Shown here: positions 53,881 through 63,330 of the stretch, one piece after another | Numbering within the stretch: the stretch's first letter is position 1 | Layout: every line of letters begins with the position of its first letter | Assembly: GCF_001469875.2 (NCBI RefSeq) | Contig: NZ_LOPW02000004.1 | Span: forward strand, 124,001 to 188,000 | Direction: 5' to 3' | DNA: 64,000 nt | Origin: Haloferax marisrubri | GTDB lineage: Archaea; Halobacteriota; Halobacteria; Halobacteriales; Haloferacaceae | The notes under the pieces: model-generated | Told to the model about the DNA's origin: nothing | What the model saw: only the letters and a program-made list of their open reading frames with translations | The model's database searches: none | Position numbers and translations under genes: made by a program

Positions 53881-55875
53881 TCAGTCGAACTTCTCCAGCA
53901 GTCGCCCGTAGAAACTGGTCTCGTTCTCGCCGGCCAGTTTCTCCACGATGAGTTCCGGGGTCGACCGCGCGAGGTGGTCCTTCACGGGCGAGCGGTTGAC
54001 GACGAGTTCGCCGTCTTCCAGTCCGACGGCCTCGATGCCGTCGACCGCGACCGACACGTCCGCCGCCTCGCGGATGCCGCCGGCGAGGTGGGAGACGAAC
54101 ACGGCCGCCGCGCCCTGTTCGGCGAGTTCTTCGAGGATGCCGGCGATGATTTTGGCCGACGCGCCGGGTTCGGTGATGCTCTCCAGTTCGTCCACGAGGA
54201 CGAGGCGGTCGGCCGCGCCGTCGGTGAGCGCGGCGAAGTCGCGGAGCGTGCTCTCGAAGGCCCCGGCGTCGAGAGTGCCCTGCGACTTGGCGTAGTAGTG
54301 GAGTTCGGAAAACCGCGAGAGGCGAACCGACTCGGCGGGGACGGGAAGCCCCATGTGCGCGAGGACGACGACGAGGCCCACGAGGTCGAGCGTCGAGGTC
54401 TTGCCCCCGCTGTTGACCCCCGAGAGGAGCGTGACGCCCGATACCTCGTAGTCCACGGGGTCGACGTCCGCGAAGTCCACGTCGAGGAGGGGCGAGCGGC
54501 CGGCCTCGATGGCGAACGAGCCGGCACCGTCGTCTCCGGCCGCGCCGGTGAACTCGGGGAAGACGCAGTCGAAGTCGCGGGCGAACCGAGAGACGGCGAG
54601 GCGCACGTCGAGTTCGAGCGCGTCGCGGACCAGCGTCTCCACGGGGTCGCGCAGGTCGCCGAGGTCGGCGGCGAGACCGGCTTTCAACTTCGCGGCGCGG
54701 CGGTCGCGGGCGGCCTTCAGTTCGGTTCGGAGGCGGCCGACCGCCTCCTCGTCGTGACCGAGCGGGAACGACGGGTCCTCTGGGAAGACGCGCTCCGTCA
54801 GGTCGGCCTCGCCGGGGCGGAGTGACAGCGACTCCACGAGGTGGTCGCGGGCGACCGAAAGCGCCTCGTCGAACTCGTCTTCGAGTTCGCGCGACAGCAG
54901 GGAATCGACGCGCGCGCCCTGCTCGACGAGCGACAGGAAGTCGGTCCCCTCGATGGTCACGTCGCGCTCGCGAATCACGTCGCGGAGGCGGTCGTTGGCG
55001 ACCGATTCGGCGGTCGAGACGGCGGTGTCGAGGTCGTCCACCGCGTTCGAGAGGCGTTCGAGTTCGTCGTCGCCGAGGACGGTCCCGTCGTCGGCCAGCC
55101 GAGAGAGGGCGTCGCGGAGGGCGGCGAGGTCACACGGCGGGTCGAGTTCGGCCGCTTCGTGGACCGCGGCGGCCGCCTCCAAGGCCTCGCGGTTCGCGGC
55201 GAAGAAGGCGAGCAGTCGCTCGGGGACGACCTCGTCGGTCCGCTCGGCGGCGTCGGGGAGGACGCGCACGTCACCGTCCACGTCGATGCCGGCGAACGAC
55301 TCGTCGAGGACGACCACCGTCGAGTACGACCGCGCGAGTTCGGCGATGTCGCGGCCGTCCTCGACGACCTCGATGGAGAGTTCGGGAAACGCCTCCTTGG
55401 CGGCGGCGTAGCGCTCCGCGTCGGCGGTGGCGATACAGCGCTCGCGGACGCGACGCGGCTTCGGGTCCGCGAGGGGTTCGACGCCCGACAGCGCCGCGAG
55501 TACGTCCGGGTCGGGGTCGAGGTCCGTTGCGTCCGCGGCGAACGCCCGGACCTCCTCGATGCGCGAGGCCGACCCGGTGGGAAACAGCGTCTCCAGTCGC
55601 TTCTCGGCGTACGTCGTGACCGTCCGCGCCTGCAGGAGACCCAGCGCGTCGCGGTAGATTTCCGAGGCGCGGTCGGTGGCGAGGAAGCCGCCGGGGTCGT
55701 CGTGGTCGCGGCGAATCGCCCCGCGGGCGATGGCCGCCGCCCTGCCCTCCGTGAGCCCCGGTGCCCGCGCGAGCGCCGCCACGTCGCCGTCGGTGAGCGC
55801 TCGCTCGGCGTCGTCGAGTTCCGCGAGCGCGGCGGCGGTCTTCTCGCCGACGCCCGGGATGGTCTCGAAGTCCAT
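53881..55875 (-). CDS. MutS-like DNA-binding ATPase with N-terminal helix-hairpin-helix (MutS5-type)
   Basis: 664 aa. An HhH-like N terminus (FETIPGVGEKTAAALAELDD), a long helical lever-clamp region, then the ATPase: Walker A SGVNSGGKTST, Walker B RLVLVDELES, and the conserved His region VFVSHLAGGI. It lacks the MutS1 mismatch-recognition domain. The HhH-plus-clamp arrangement matches the haloarchaeal MutS5-type protein often paired with another MutS5; a role in recombination rather than classical mismatch repair is likely. Confidence 0.88.
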   Translation of the reverse strand: MDFETIPGVGEKTAAALAELDDAERALTDGDVAALARAPGLTEGRAAAIARGAIRRDHDDPGGFLATDRASEIYRDALGLLQARTVTTYAEKRLETLFPTGSASRIEEVRAFAADATDLDPDPDVLAALSGVEPLADPKPRRVRERCIATADAERYAAAKEAFPELSIEVVEDGRDIAELARSYSTVVVLDESFAGIDVDGDVRVLPDAAERTDEVVPERLLAFFAANREALEAAAAVHEAAELDPPCDLAALRDALSRLADDGTVLGDDELERLSNAVDDLDTAVSTAESVANDRLRDVIRERDVTIEGTDFLSLVEQGARVDSLLSRELEDEFDEALSVARDHLVESLSLRPGEADLTERVFPEDPSFPLGHDEEAVGRLRTELKAARDRRAAKLKAGLAADLGDLRDPVETLVRDALELDVRLAVSRFARDFDCVFPEFTGAAGDDGAGSFAIEAGRSPLLDVDFADVDPVDYEVSGVTLLSGVNSGGKTSTLDLVGLVVVLAHMGLPVPAESVRLSRFSELHYYAKSQGTLDAGAFESTLRDFAALTDGAADRLVLVDELESITEPGASAKIIAGILEELAEQGAAAVFVSHLAGGIREAADVSVAVDGIEAVGLEDGELVVNRSPVKDHLARSTPELIVEKLAGENETSFYGRLLEKFD

Positions 55876-56052
55876 TCGGCCGGACCTATCGCGGCATAGG
55901 ACAAAAAGTCGCGGGGTGGTGACTCCGGGACGACGGGCGGGTCGCGCCGACGCGGGAGCGTCTGTCGCGGCCGGTTTTGCGGCGCGTGCGCCCTTCGCGG
56001 TCGTTCGCGCCGGGGGCGAGGGGCTTTTGACCGTCGGCCGGGAAGGGAGTCC

Positions 56053-56943
56053 ATGAGCGAGCGAGACGTCGCGGCGAAGGCCGACGCAGTACGTGAGGCG
56101 CTCGCGGAGCGCGAGAGCGTCCTCATCGCCTTTTCGGGCGGCGTGGACTCCAGCGTGGTCGCCGCACTCGCCTACGAGGCGCTCGGCGAGAACGCGGTCG
56201 CCTGCACCGCGAAAAGCGAGACTCTCCCGGACGCCGAGTTAGACGACGCGAAGCGCGTCGCCGAGGAGATCGGCATCGAACACCTGACCGTCGAGTTCTC
56301 CGAGTTGGACAACCCCGACTTCGTCGCCAACGACGACGACCGGTGTTACCACTGTCGGACGATGCGCCTCGGCCGGATGTACGAGGCAGCCCGTAACCGC
56401 GGCATCGAGGCCGTCTGCGACGGGACCAACGCCTCGGACCCCGGCGAGGGCCACCGCCCCGGCCTCCGCGCCGTCGAGGAGTTGGAGGTGCTGTCGCCGC
56501 TTCTCGCCCACGACATCACGAAAGAGGAGGTCCGCGCCATCGCCGACGACTACGACCTGTCGGTCGCCGACAAGCCCTCCATGGCCTGTCTCTCCTCGCG
56601 GATTCCGACCGGCCTCGAAGTCACCGAGGAACGGCTCTCGCGGGTCGAACGCGCGGAGACGATTCTCCGGACGTGGGGCTTCGAGCAGTTCCGCGTCCGC
56701 GACCACGACGGCCTCGCTCGCATCGAGGTCGCGCCGGAGGAACTCGACCGCGCCCTCGACCCAGACTTCGTCCGCGCCGCCCGCGACCACCTGAAGGACG
56801 CCGGCTTCGACCACGTCACGCTCGACCTCCACGGCTACCGGACCGGGAGCGTCAGCCCCGCGGCCGAGGCGGACGCCGACGCGGGCGACGACGACCTCCT
56901 CGTGGACGACGTGTTCGCGCAGGACTACCCGATGCGGAAGTGA
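56053..56943 (+). CDS. larE: ATP-dependent sacrificial sulfur transferase LarE
   Basis: 296 aa PP-loop enzyme. P-loop LIAFSGGVDSSVV and the second conserved site DKPSMACLSSRIPTG. The single Cys in ACLSSR corresponds to the sacrificial Cys176 of L. plantarum LarE. A CxxC-like YHCRTM lies at about 95-100. Delivers sulfur to the Ni-pincer precursor. Together with larB this gives two of three cofactor-synthesis genes; larC is not in the window. Confidence 0.92.
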   Translation: MSERDVAAKADAVREALAERESVLIAFSGGVDSSVVAALAYEALGENAVACTAKSETLPDAELDDAKRVAEEIGIEHLTVEFSELDNPDFVANDDDRCYHCRTMRLGRMYEAARNRGIEAVCDGTNASDPGEGHRPGLRAVEELEVLSPLLAHDITKEEVRAIADDYDLSVADKPSMACLSSRIPTGLEVTEERLSRVERAETILRTWGFEQFRVRDHDGLARIEVAPEELDRALDPDFVRAARDHLKDAGFDHVTLDLHGYRTGSVSPAAEADADAGDDDLLVDDVFAQDYPMRK

Positions 56944-56987
56944 CTGAGAGACCGCAGTTAGAAACTCGGACCAGACCGCAGAACGGC

Positions 56988-57626
56988 CTACGTCGTCAGA
57001 AATCGCGTCTCGTTCTCGGCGACGACGTGGAGTAACGGTTCGTCGCCGTCGTCGCTCAGTTCGACTTCGAACTCGCACAGCCCGCCGTTGTCGAGCGGTT
57101 GCGACAGCATCGTCTCGACGATGTCGAGACCTTTCACCTCGCCGAGCGACAGCCGAATCGGCGCGCCGTGGCTGACGACGAGCACCGTCTCGTCGGCGTC
57201 GAGCGAGTCGGCCAGCCCCTCGTGGGCGTTGAGGACGCGGCGGCGGACCTCGACGAGGCTCTCGCCGCTCGGGGGGCGCTCGCGGGCGGCGGGCGCGCCG
57301 ACCGCCGAGAGGGCGTACTGCGGATACCGGTCGGTGAGTTCGTCGAACTCCAGTCCCTGCAGCGAGCCCACGTCGCGCTCGCGCCACGCCGAGTCGAGGA
57401 CCGGTTCGAGGCCGAGTTCACGGGCGACGGGACGGGCGGTTTCTTGGGCGCGTTCGATGTCAGAGGAGACGAGGCGGTCGATCTCGTACGTGTCCGCGAC
57501 GTGGCGTGCGAGGGCGTCGGCCTGCTCGCGGCCGCGCTCGGTGAGCGACACAGGGGCCCACCCCTGTACGCGCCCGGCGCGGTTCCACGTCGTCTCGCCG
57601 TGTCTGGCGAGAAGGAGGGTTGCCAT
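56988..57626 (-). CDS. Histidine-phosphatase (phosphoglycerate-mutase) family protein
   Basis: 212 aa. RHG motif LLARHGETTWN at the N terminus with catalytic H9, the second His in VVSHGAPIRL, and Arg in SSDIERAQETA. Cofactor-independent dPGM-like fold. Substrate (sugar phosphate, nucleoside or protein) cannot be assigned. Confidence 0.9.
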   Translation of the reverse strand: MATLLLARHGETTWNRAGRVQGWAPVSLTERGREQADALARHVADTYEIDRLVSSDIERAQETARPVARELGLEPVLDSAWRERDVGSLQGLEFDELTDRYPQYALSAVGAPAARERPPSGESLVEVRRRVLNAHEGLADSLDADETVLVVSHGAPIRLSLGEVKGLDIVETMLSQPLDNGGLCEFEVELSDDGDEPLLHVVAENETRFLTT

Positions 57627-57700
57627 ACGTCCGTCTCATTCCCCACCGGCAATGAACGTTCCGCGCGAGATTCACGGTCTCAGCGCGCCAACTGTTAGGT

Positions 57701-58180
57701 ATGGCACACGAACTCGTCACGAGCATCGAGATAGACGCCCCGCCCGAGCGGGTGTGGGAGACCCTCGTCGATTTCGACCGGTATCCCGAGTGGAATCCCT
57801 TCATGCGAATCGCCGGGCGACCGAACGAGGGCGCGACGCTCACCGTCCACCTGCGACCGCCGGGCGGCCGCGAGTCGGAGTTCGAACCCGACGTAGTCCA
57901 CTGCGAGAAGCACCGCGAACTGCGCTGGCTCGGCCACCTCGTCTTCCCGGGGCTGTTCGACGGCGAACACCGGTTCCGCCTCGAACCGCTCGACGGCGAA
58001 CGAACCCGATTCGAGCACGCCGAGACGTTCTCGGGCGTCCTCGCCGGACTCCTGTTGCGGTTCGTCGGCGAGCAGACCCGGGCGGGGTTCGTCGCCATGA
58101 ACGAGGGGCTGAAAACGCGCGTCGAGGGAGCGGTCGCGGCCGAGAAGCGGGAGGCGGCGGAGTCGTCGGACGCGGCGTGA
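57701..58180 (+). CDS. SRPBCC (START-like) family protein
   Basis: 159 aa, helix-grip fold: IDAPPERVWETLVDFDRYPEWNPF is the diagnostic start of the SRPBCC polyketide-cyclase/START-like class. Beta-strands VTLHLRPPGG-like and the final long helix (FVAMNEGLKTRVEGAV) close the ligand cavity. Likely binds a hydrophobic ligand; no enzyme activity is proven by sequence. Start MAHELVTSIE. Confidence 0.87.
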   Translation: MAHELVTSIEIDAPPERVWETLVDFDRYPEWNPFMRIAGRPNEGATLTVHLRPPGGRESEFEPDVVHCEKHRELRWLGHLVFPGLFDGEHRFRLEPLDGERTRFEHAETFSGVLAGLLLRFVGEQTRAGFVAMNEGLKTRVEGAVAAEKREAAESSDAA

Positions 58181-58210
58181 TTCCTCGCGGTCTCTGAGAG
58201 ATTCGGCGTG

Positions 58211-58531
58211 CTACAGCGACTCGCCGCAGAAACGGCAGGTGTCCCGGTCGGCTTCCTCCAGCGAGTGGCAGTTCGGACAGGAGACGGTCTCGGTACGAGC
58301 CGAAGGAATGCCGTTCGGCGACCGCGACTGACCCGCGCGGCGACTCACTCCGGGTTCGTCGCGCCCGAGGTTGAGGTACAGCGCCAATCCGAGAATCCCG
58401 CCGACGAACACCGAGAGGCCCCAGAGGAAGGCGTTGTGCGAACTGTGTCTGGTCGCGTCGATGCCGGCCCAGACGCTCACGGCGAACCAGAGCGGGAGGG
58501 CGACCACCGACAGGGCGACGATGTCGGCCAT
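58211..58531 (-). CDS. Membrane protein with C-terminal zinc ribbon
   Basis: 106 aa. Two transmembrane helices (about 5-24 and 35-53), then a basic/Ser-rich linker and a zinc ribbon (CPNC at about 85-88 and CRFC at 98-101). Common haloarchaeal double-helix plus zinc ribbon layout with no assigned function. The ribbon is likely cytoplasmic. Confidence 0.8.
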   Translation of the reverse strand: MADIVALSVVALPLWFAVSVWAGIDATRHSSHNAFLWGLSVFVGGILGLALYLNLGRDEPGVSRRAGQSRSPNGIPSARTETVSCPNCHSLEEADRDTCRFCGESL

Positions 58532-58642
58532 CGTGTAGATATTCTAACTATTCTGAAATAGATCTTCTGAACGGTCCGCGCTCGGCGGAAACGAGGGAGA
58601 GGGACCCGGCCGAGGGAGAAACGAGAAAAAGCGAGAATCCGG

Positions 58643-59992
58643 TCAGTTCCCGGTCCAGCGTAAGGCCGCGAGCGTCCCCTCGAACAGGACAATCATCGTC
58701 GCGCCGATGATGATGGGGGCCATCCCGGTCGGGTCGGGGCTGACGAGGAACGCGAGGCCGAGGAACGCGCCCCAGAACAGCAGGCGGCGGTCTTCGAGCC
58801 ACTGCCGGGTGACGAGGTTCATCATGATGGCCAGTTCCACGAACAGCGGAATCTGGAAGACGACCGCCATGTAGCCCATCAGGATGAGGATGAGGTTGAA
58901 CGTCTCTTTGAGGCCGAACGCGACGACGGCGGTCCCCTCGGTGTAGGAGGTGAAGTACGCGAAGATGGCCGGGAGCACCACGAAGTGCGCAAAGAGGACG
59001 CCGACGAGCGCGAGGATAAGGCTCGTCGGCACGGCCGCGAGGTAGTACTTGCGCTCTTTCGGGTAGAGGCCGGGGCGCATGAACAGGTACGTCTCGTAGA
59101 CGAACACGGGAAGACCGATGACGGTGCCGGCGAGACCGGCGACCTTCAGTTTGGTGAGGATGAGTTCGAGCGGACCGTAGAGCCGCGGCCGGCGGTCCAC
59201 GATGGTGTCCGCGCCGGGGATGTGGGAGTTCCAGAGGAAGTTGATGACGTCGGTCGCGCTCGGGATGTGGATACCGAAGGCGGCCTGCGTGTCCACGAGC
59301 GCGTTGAGGATGTCCGCGCCGGGGAAGAGCACGAGCGTAATCGCGCCGGCGACGCCGAGGACGACCGCCAACCGGCGAATCATCTCCTCGATGTGCGCGG
59401 TCAGCGGCATCTCCTGGTCGCTCTCGGGTGCCTCGCCGACGAGTCCGCCGACGTCCTCGTCGTCGAAGTCGTCGCCCTCGAACTCGGGGTCGTCGAAGTC
59501 GGCGTCCTCGACGGAGACGGACGACGGGGCCACGCCGCCCACCTCGTCCTCGCCGGTCAGCGCCGGGCTCGCGCCGTCGGCCGCCGCGTCCGGTCCGGCG
59601 TCGTCGGCCGACTCGTCGCTCGAATCGTCGTACGTCCCCTCGGGAACGTGCGACGTGTGTTCGTCGTCGGCGATGAGGCGCGGTTCGTCGTCGGAGTTGT
59701 CGGCATCGTCGTCGGAATCCGAATCCGAATCGTCCGCGTCGTCGGGAGCCGCGTCGGTATCGGCGTCGTCGCTGTCGTCGCCCGTCTCGTCGGGAGCGTC
59801 GTCAGAAGCGTCGTCGGCAGACCCGTCGGTAACGGTCTCGTCTCGCGGAGTGACTCGACCGTAAACCGGACCGTCGGACGACGAAGCCCCGTCGTCGTCA
59901 GACTCGTCGGACGAGCGCTGGTCGGCGTCGTCCGAGGCGTCCGTCTCGTCGTCGACCGCAGAGAGCCCTGTGTCGCGCTCCTCGTCCGCCAT
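58643..59992 (-). CDS. tatCo: Twin-arginine translocase subunit TatCo with long acidic N terminus
   Basis: 449 aa. The core (about 195-449) has the six TatC helices with the start MPLTAHIEEMIRRL (TatC-typical HLxELRxR-like), FVYETYLFMRPGL and the Glu/Pro-rich loop. The first ~190 residues are an Asp/Glu/Ser low-complexity region, unusual for TatC, perhaps tuned to high-salt cytoplasm. Divergent from tatCt. The Tat pathway is the main export route in haloarchaea and is needed for viability there. Confidence 0.93.
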   Translation of the reverse strand: MADEERDTGLSAVDDETDASDDADQRSSDESDDDGASSSDGPVYGRVTPRDETVTDGSADDASDDAPDETGDDSDDADTDAAPDDADDSDSDSDDDADNSDDEPRLIADDEHTSHVPEGTYDDSSDESADDAGPDAAADGASPALTGEDEVGGVAPSSVSVEDADFDDPEFEGDDFDDEDVGGLVGEAPESDQEMPLTAHIEEMIRRLAVVLGVAGAITLVLFPGADILNALVDTQAAFGIHIPSATDVINFLWNSHIPGADTIVDRRPRLYGPLELILTKLKVAGLAGTVIGLPVFVYETYLFMRPGLYPKERKYYLAAVPTSLILALVGVLFAHFVVLPAIFAYFTSYTEGTAVVAFGLKETFNLILILMGYMAVVFQIPLFVELAIMMNLVTRQWLEDRRLLFWGAFLGLAFLVSPDPTGMAPIIIGATMIVLFEGTLAALRWTGN

Positions 59993-60122
59993 TCAGGTGT
60001 CCTACGCTTCCGGCCAGTTATAGGTCTTTTCGCATCGCGCCGAGGAGGCGCGCCGAAGTGGCCGAAATCACGCCCGCGGTGAAAAAGATTGATAACCGCC
60101 AGACTGCTTTCGCCACGTACGT

Positions 60123-62279
60123 ATGTCCAGCGCCCTCGACGAGGACACCCAACAGACCATCGCGGCAGGCCGCGAGACCGCCGGTGCGATGCTCCGAGCG
60201 GCGCAAAAAGACCTCCAGAAGGTCTTTATCGTCTTCCTCGTCGGGTTCCTCGGTACGTTCTACGCGCTCCGACTCTACGTCTGGGAGTTCTTCCGGGGCG
60301 TGACCAAGGCACAGATGGACGCCAGCATCGCCGGCGACGTCAGCATCATCGCGCAGACGCCGTTCGACGTCATCCTCTTGCAGGCGAAAATCGGTCTCGT
60401 CGTGGGGATTCTCTTCGCGCTCCCGCCGTTCATCTACGTCTCGCGGGACGCGCTGAAAGCCCGGGGCGCGTGGCCGAAATCGCCCGTCGCGCCGTGGAAA
60501 CTCGCGCTCATCGGACTGACGATGGTCGTGCTGTTCGCCGCGGGCGTCGCCTACGGCTACTTCGTCTTCTTCCCGTTCACGTTCGCGTTCCTCGCGCAGA
60601 ACGCGCTGTCGGCCGGCTTCACGCCGAGTTACTCCATCGTGAAGTGGGCGCAGTTCATCTTCCTGCTCACGCTCTCGTTCGGTCTCGCGAGCCAACTTCC
60701 GCTCGCGATGACCGCGCTCTCCTACGCCGAAATCGTCCCCTACGAACTGTTCCGCGACAAGTGGCGCCACGCCGTCGTCGGCATCTTCGCGTTCGGCGCG
60801 CTGTTCACCCCGCCGGACCCGTTCACCCAAATCATGTGGGCGGTGCCCGTCATCACGCTGTACGCCTTCAGCCTCTATCTCGCCCGCGTGGTCGTCACGG
60901 CCAAACGCGGCAGCGAGAAGATGGACATCAAGGCGACGGCGACTCACCACTGGAACCTCCTCGCTGGCGTCGCCGTCGTCGGCGGCCTCCTCGTCTACGC
61001 CTTCTACGAGTACGGCGGCGTCGACCTCGTCAACGACGGACTCGCGGCGGTCGGAAGCGACTACGTGTTCCTCGACCCCGGCACGGGACTCGTGTTGGGC
61101 GCGTTCGTCGTCGCCGGCGGTGTCGTCGGTCTCGCGCTCGGGCTCGCCTACCTCGTCTACCGCGACATCCAGCGGCTCGAACGGACCGAAATCGGCGTCG
61201 GCGACCCCTCGAAGCTCGACCTTTCCGCGCTCGACGTGGGGGGCGTCCGCGCCGCGCCGCCCGAGGTCTTCGCCAACCGCGACGAAGACGAGATTATGAG
61301 CCTCGCGTCCGCCGCAATCGACGACGGCGACAAGGCCAAAGCGCAGGCCCTCATCGACCGGTTCGACGAGGCCGAAGCGGACCGCGAGGCCGAGGCGGCC
61401 GACGCCGAAGACGAGCCGGGCGAACTCGAAGACCGGACGACCCGCGCGGGCGGCGCGTTCTTCTCCGAACTGACCGGGGGCGAGACCGACGAGGACGACG
61501 TCGGCGGCTACTACACCGACATCGCGTTCATCGTCGATTCCGTCACCTCGCGGGCGTTCTGGGTCGTCGGCTGGTTCATGCTCGTCCTCGCGTCGACGTT
61601 CGGCTGGCTCTACACGGGCGGCATCAGGGACGTGTACGAGGACTTCCTCGGACGACTCCCCGCCGCGGTGACGCCCGAAGAAGTGCTCAACGTCGTCGCG
61701 CTTCACCCGATGGAAGCGCTCATCTTCGAGGTGAAGTTCTCGACGATTCTGGCCGTGCTGGCGACGCTTCCGCTCGTCGCGTACTTCGCGTGGCCCGCGC
61801 TCCGCGAGCGCAACATCATCCGCAAGCGCCGCCGGACCGTCTTCCTGTGGACCGGCGCGCTCGCCGGCGGTCTCCTCGGCGGCTTCGCGCTCGGCTACAG
61901 CTACGTCGCGCCGACGGTCATCACGTTCCTCGTCGAGGACGCCATCGCGGCGAACATGATAATCTCCTACCGCATCACCAACTTCTTCTGGCTCATCTTC
62001 TTCACCACCGCGGGTATCGGCCTCCTCGCCGACATCCCCATCCTGATGGTGCTTCTCAACACCGCCGGCATCAGCTACCGGATGATGCGGAAGCGCTGGC
62101 GCGAGGTCACGGTGTTCATCCTCGCCATCTCGGCGGTGTTCACCCCCGCGAGCATCACGACGATGTTCATGGTGACGCTCCCCCTGATGGCCGCCTACGG
62201 CGTCGGTCTCGGCATCCTGTTCGTGCTGACGGTCGGCGGCCGGCGCGACCTCTCGCCCGCCCGCGGCGCGGCGGAGTGA
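60123..62279 (+). CDS. tatCt: Tandem twin-arginine translocase TatCt (two fused TatC domains)
   Basis: 718 aa. First TatC domain about 30-270 (VFIVFLVGFLGTFYALRLYVW), two connecting helices about 275-345, a polar acidic linker (about 350-460), then a second TatC domain about 470-710 (VVGWFMLVLASTFGWLYTGG, FAWPALRERNIIRKRRRTVF). This 14-helix fusion is the haloarchaeal TatCt. The second domain keeps the charge pattern of TatC, so both may contact signal peptides. Divergent from tatCo. Confidence 0.93.
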   Translation: MSSALDEDTQQTIAAGRETAGAMLRAAQKDLQKVFIVFLVGFLGTFYALRLYVWEFFRGVTKAQMDASIAGDVSIIAQTPFDVILLQAKIGLVVGILFALPPFIYVSRDALKARGAWPKSPVAPWKLALIGLTMVVLFAAGVAYGYFVFFPFTFAFLAQNALSAGFTPSYSIVKWAQFIFLLTLSFGLASQLPLAMTALSYAEIVPYELFRDKWRHAVVGIFAFGALFTPPDPFTQIMWAVPVITLYAFSLYLARVVVTAKRGSEKMDIKATATHHWNLLAGVAVVGGLLVYAFYEYGGVDLVNDGLAAVGSDYVFLDPGTGLVLGAFVVAGGVVGLALGLAYLVYRDIQRLERTEIGVGDPSKLDLSALDVGGVRAAPPEVFANRDEDEIMSLASAAIDDGDKAKAQALIDRFDEAEADREAEAADAEDEPGELEDRTTRAGGAFFSELTGGETDEDDVGGYYTDIAFIVDSVTSRAFWVVGWFMLVLASTFGWLYTGGIRDVYEDFLGRLPAAVTPEEVLNVVALHPMEALIFEVKFSTILAVLATLPLVAYFAWPALRERNIIRKRRRTVFLWTGALAGGLLGGFALGYSYVAPTVITFLVEDAIAANMIISYRITNFFWLIFFTTAGIGLLADIPILMVLLNTAGISYRMMRKRWREVTVFILAISAVFTPASITTMFMVTLPLMAAYGVGLGILFVLTVGGRRDLSPARGAAE

Positions 62280-62388
62280 GCGCGGGTCGCCCGCGACCGA
62301 GAGACGGCTCGCCGACGGGAAGACGCGCCAAATATCGCCGCTGAGACCGTTGAAAAGGCGTTAAGTATTCTCATGAGAATCGCAGGGT

Positions 62389-62565
62389 ATGGCCAAGATA
62401 AGCGTCGAGATTCCCGACGAACTGCTCGCTGACTTAGACGAGCACGTCGGCGACGACAAGAAGTTCGTGAACCGGAGCGATGCGGTTCGGGCGTCCATCC
62501 GGAAGACGCTCGACATCCTCGACGAGATAGACGACCGACACAACCGCCTCGTCGAAGATGAGTGA
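62389..62565 (+). CDS. Ribbon-helix-helix (CopG-like) regulator
   Basis: 58 aa. MAKISVEIPDELLADLDEHV forms the RHH beta-strand and first helix, FVNRSDAVRASIRKTL the second. Short RHH repressors bind palindromes as dimers of dimers. It overlaps the next gene by eight bases and is likely co-transcribed with the transporter, so it may control that gene. TATA-like GTTAAGTAT about 28 bases upstream. Confidence 0.9.
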   Translation: MAKISVEIPDELLADLDEHVGDDKKFVNRSDAVRASIRKTLDILDEIDDRHNRLVEDE

Positions 62566-63274
62566 GGGGCGGTCGGCCGTCGGGCAGGTCGCCCTCGTCG
62601 GCCTGTTCGTCACCGCGCTGACGACGGCGCAGTTGACGGCGTCGAAGCTCCTGTCGATTCCCCTGCCGGCCGCGATAGGCGAACTCCCGTTCGTCGGTGC
62701 GGCCATCCTCATGCCGGGGGCGGCGCTGGCGTACGCGCTCACCTTCTTCGCGTCCGACTGCTACTCCGAACTGTACGGCCGCCGGGCGGCGCAGATTATG
62801 GTGAACGTCGGCTTCGCCATGAACTTCGTCCTCCTCGGCCTCGTCTGGAGTACCATCGCCGCGCCGGCCGCGAACCCCGAGTTCGCCGCGCAGTTCGCCA
62901 CGGTGCTCTCGTCGGGGACGAACATCGTCGCCGGGAGCCTGCTGGCGTACCTCGTGAGTCAGAACTGGGACGTCATCGTCTTCCACGGCATCCGCGACAT
63001 GACGGACGGCTCGTTCCTCTGGCTCCGCAACATCGTCTCGACGGCGACGAGTCAGGCCATCGACACGGTCATCTTCGTCGGCGTCGCGTTCTACGTCGCG
63101 CCGACGGTCCTCGGCATCGGAGACGTGCTCCCGTGGAACGTCCTCGTCGGCCTCGCCATCGGCCAGTACCTCCTGAAACTCCTCATCGCAGTCGTGGACA
63201 CCCCGTTCGTCTACGGGGTCGTCGCGCTCCTGCGCGACGACGAGTCCTCGACCGACGGCTGGGTCGCGGACTGA
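62558..63274 (+). CDS. Queuosine precursor transporter (YhhQ/QPTR family)
   Basis: 238 aa, six or more helices of the YhhQ/DUF165 family. Conserved features: KLLSIPLPAAIGELPFVGAAI, FFASDCYSELYG, IVSTATSQAIDTVIFVGVAF. In bacteria the family imports preQ0/preQ1; in archaea the same base precursors serve archaeosine synthesis in tRNA. Overlaps the RHH gene by eight bases. Confidence 0.92.
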   Translation: MSEGRSAVGQVALVGLFVTALTTAQLTASKLLSIPLPAAIGELPFVGAAILMPGAALAYALTFFASDCYSELYGRRAAQIMVNVGFAMNFVLLGLVWSTIAAPAANPEFAAQFATVLSSGTNIVAGSLLAYLVSQNWDVIVFHGIRDMTDGSFLWLRNIVSTATSQAIDTVIFVGVAFYVAPTVLGIGDVLPWNVLVGLAIGQYLLKLLIAVVDTPFVYGVVALLRDDESSTDGWVAD

Positions 63275-63330
63275 AACGCCGCCCGGACCGACGGACGGCT
63301 TATCTCTTTTGGTAGCATACCACACGATGT

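Noticed and set aside
58689-59992. Frame-shifted pseudogene in the acidic TatCo tail
   Set aside because: The reading frame is open and continuous with the TatC core, and Asp/Glu repeats are a normal haloarchaeal low-complexity pattern.
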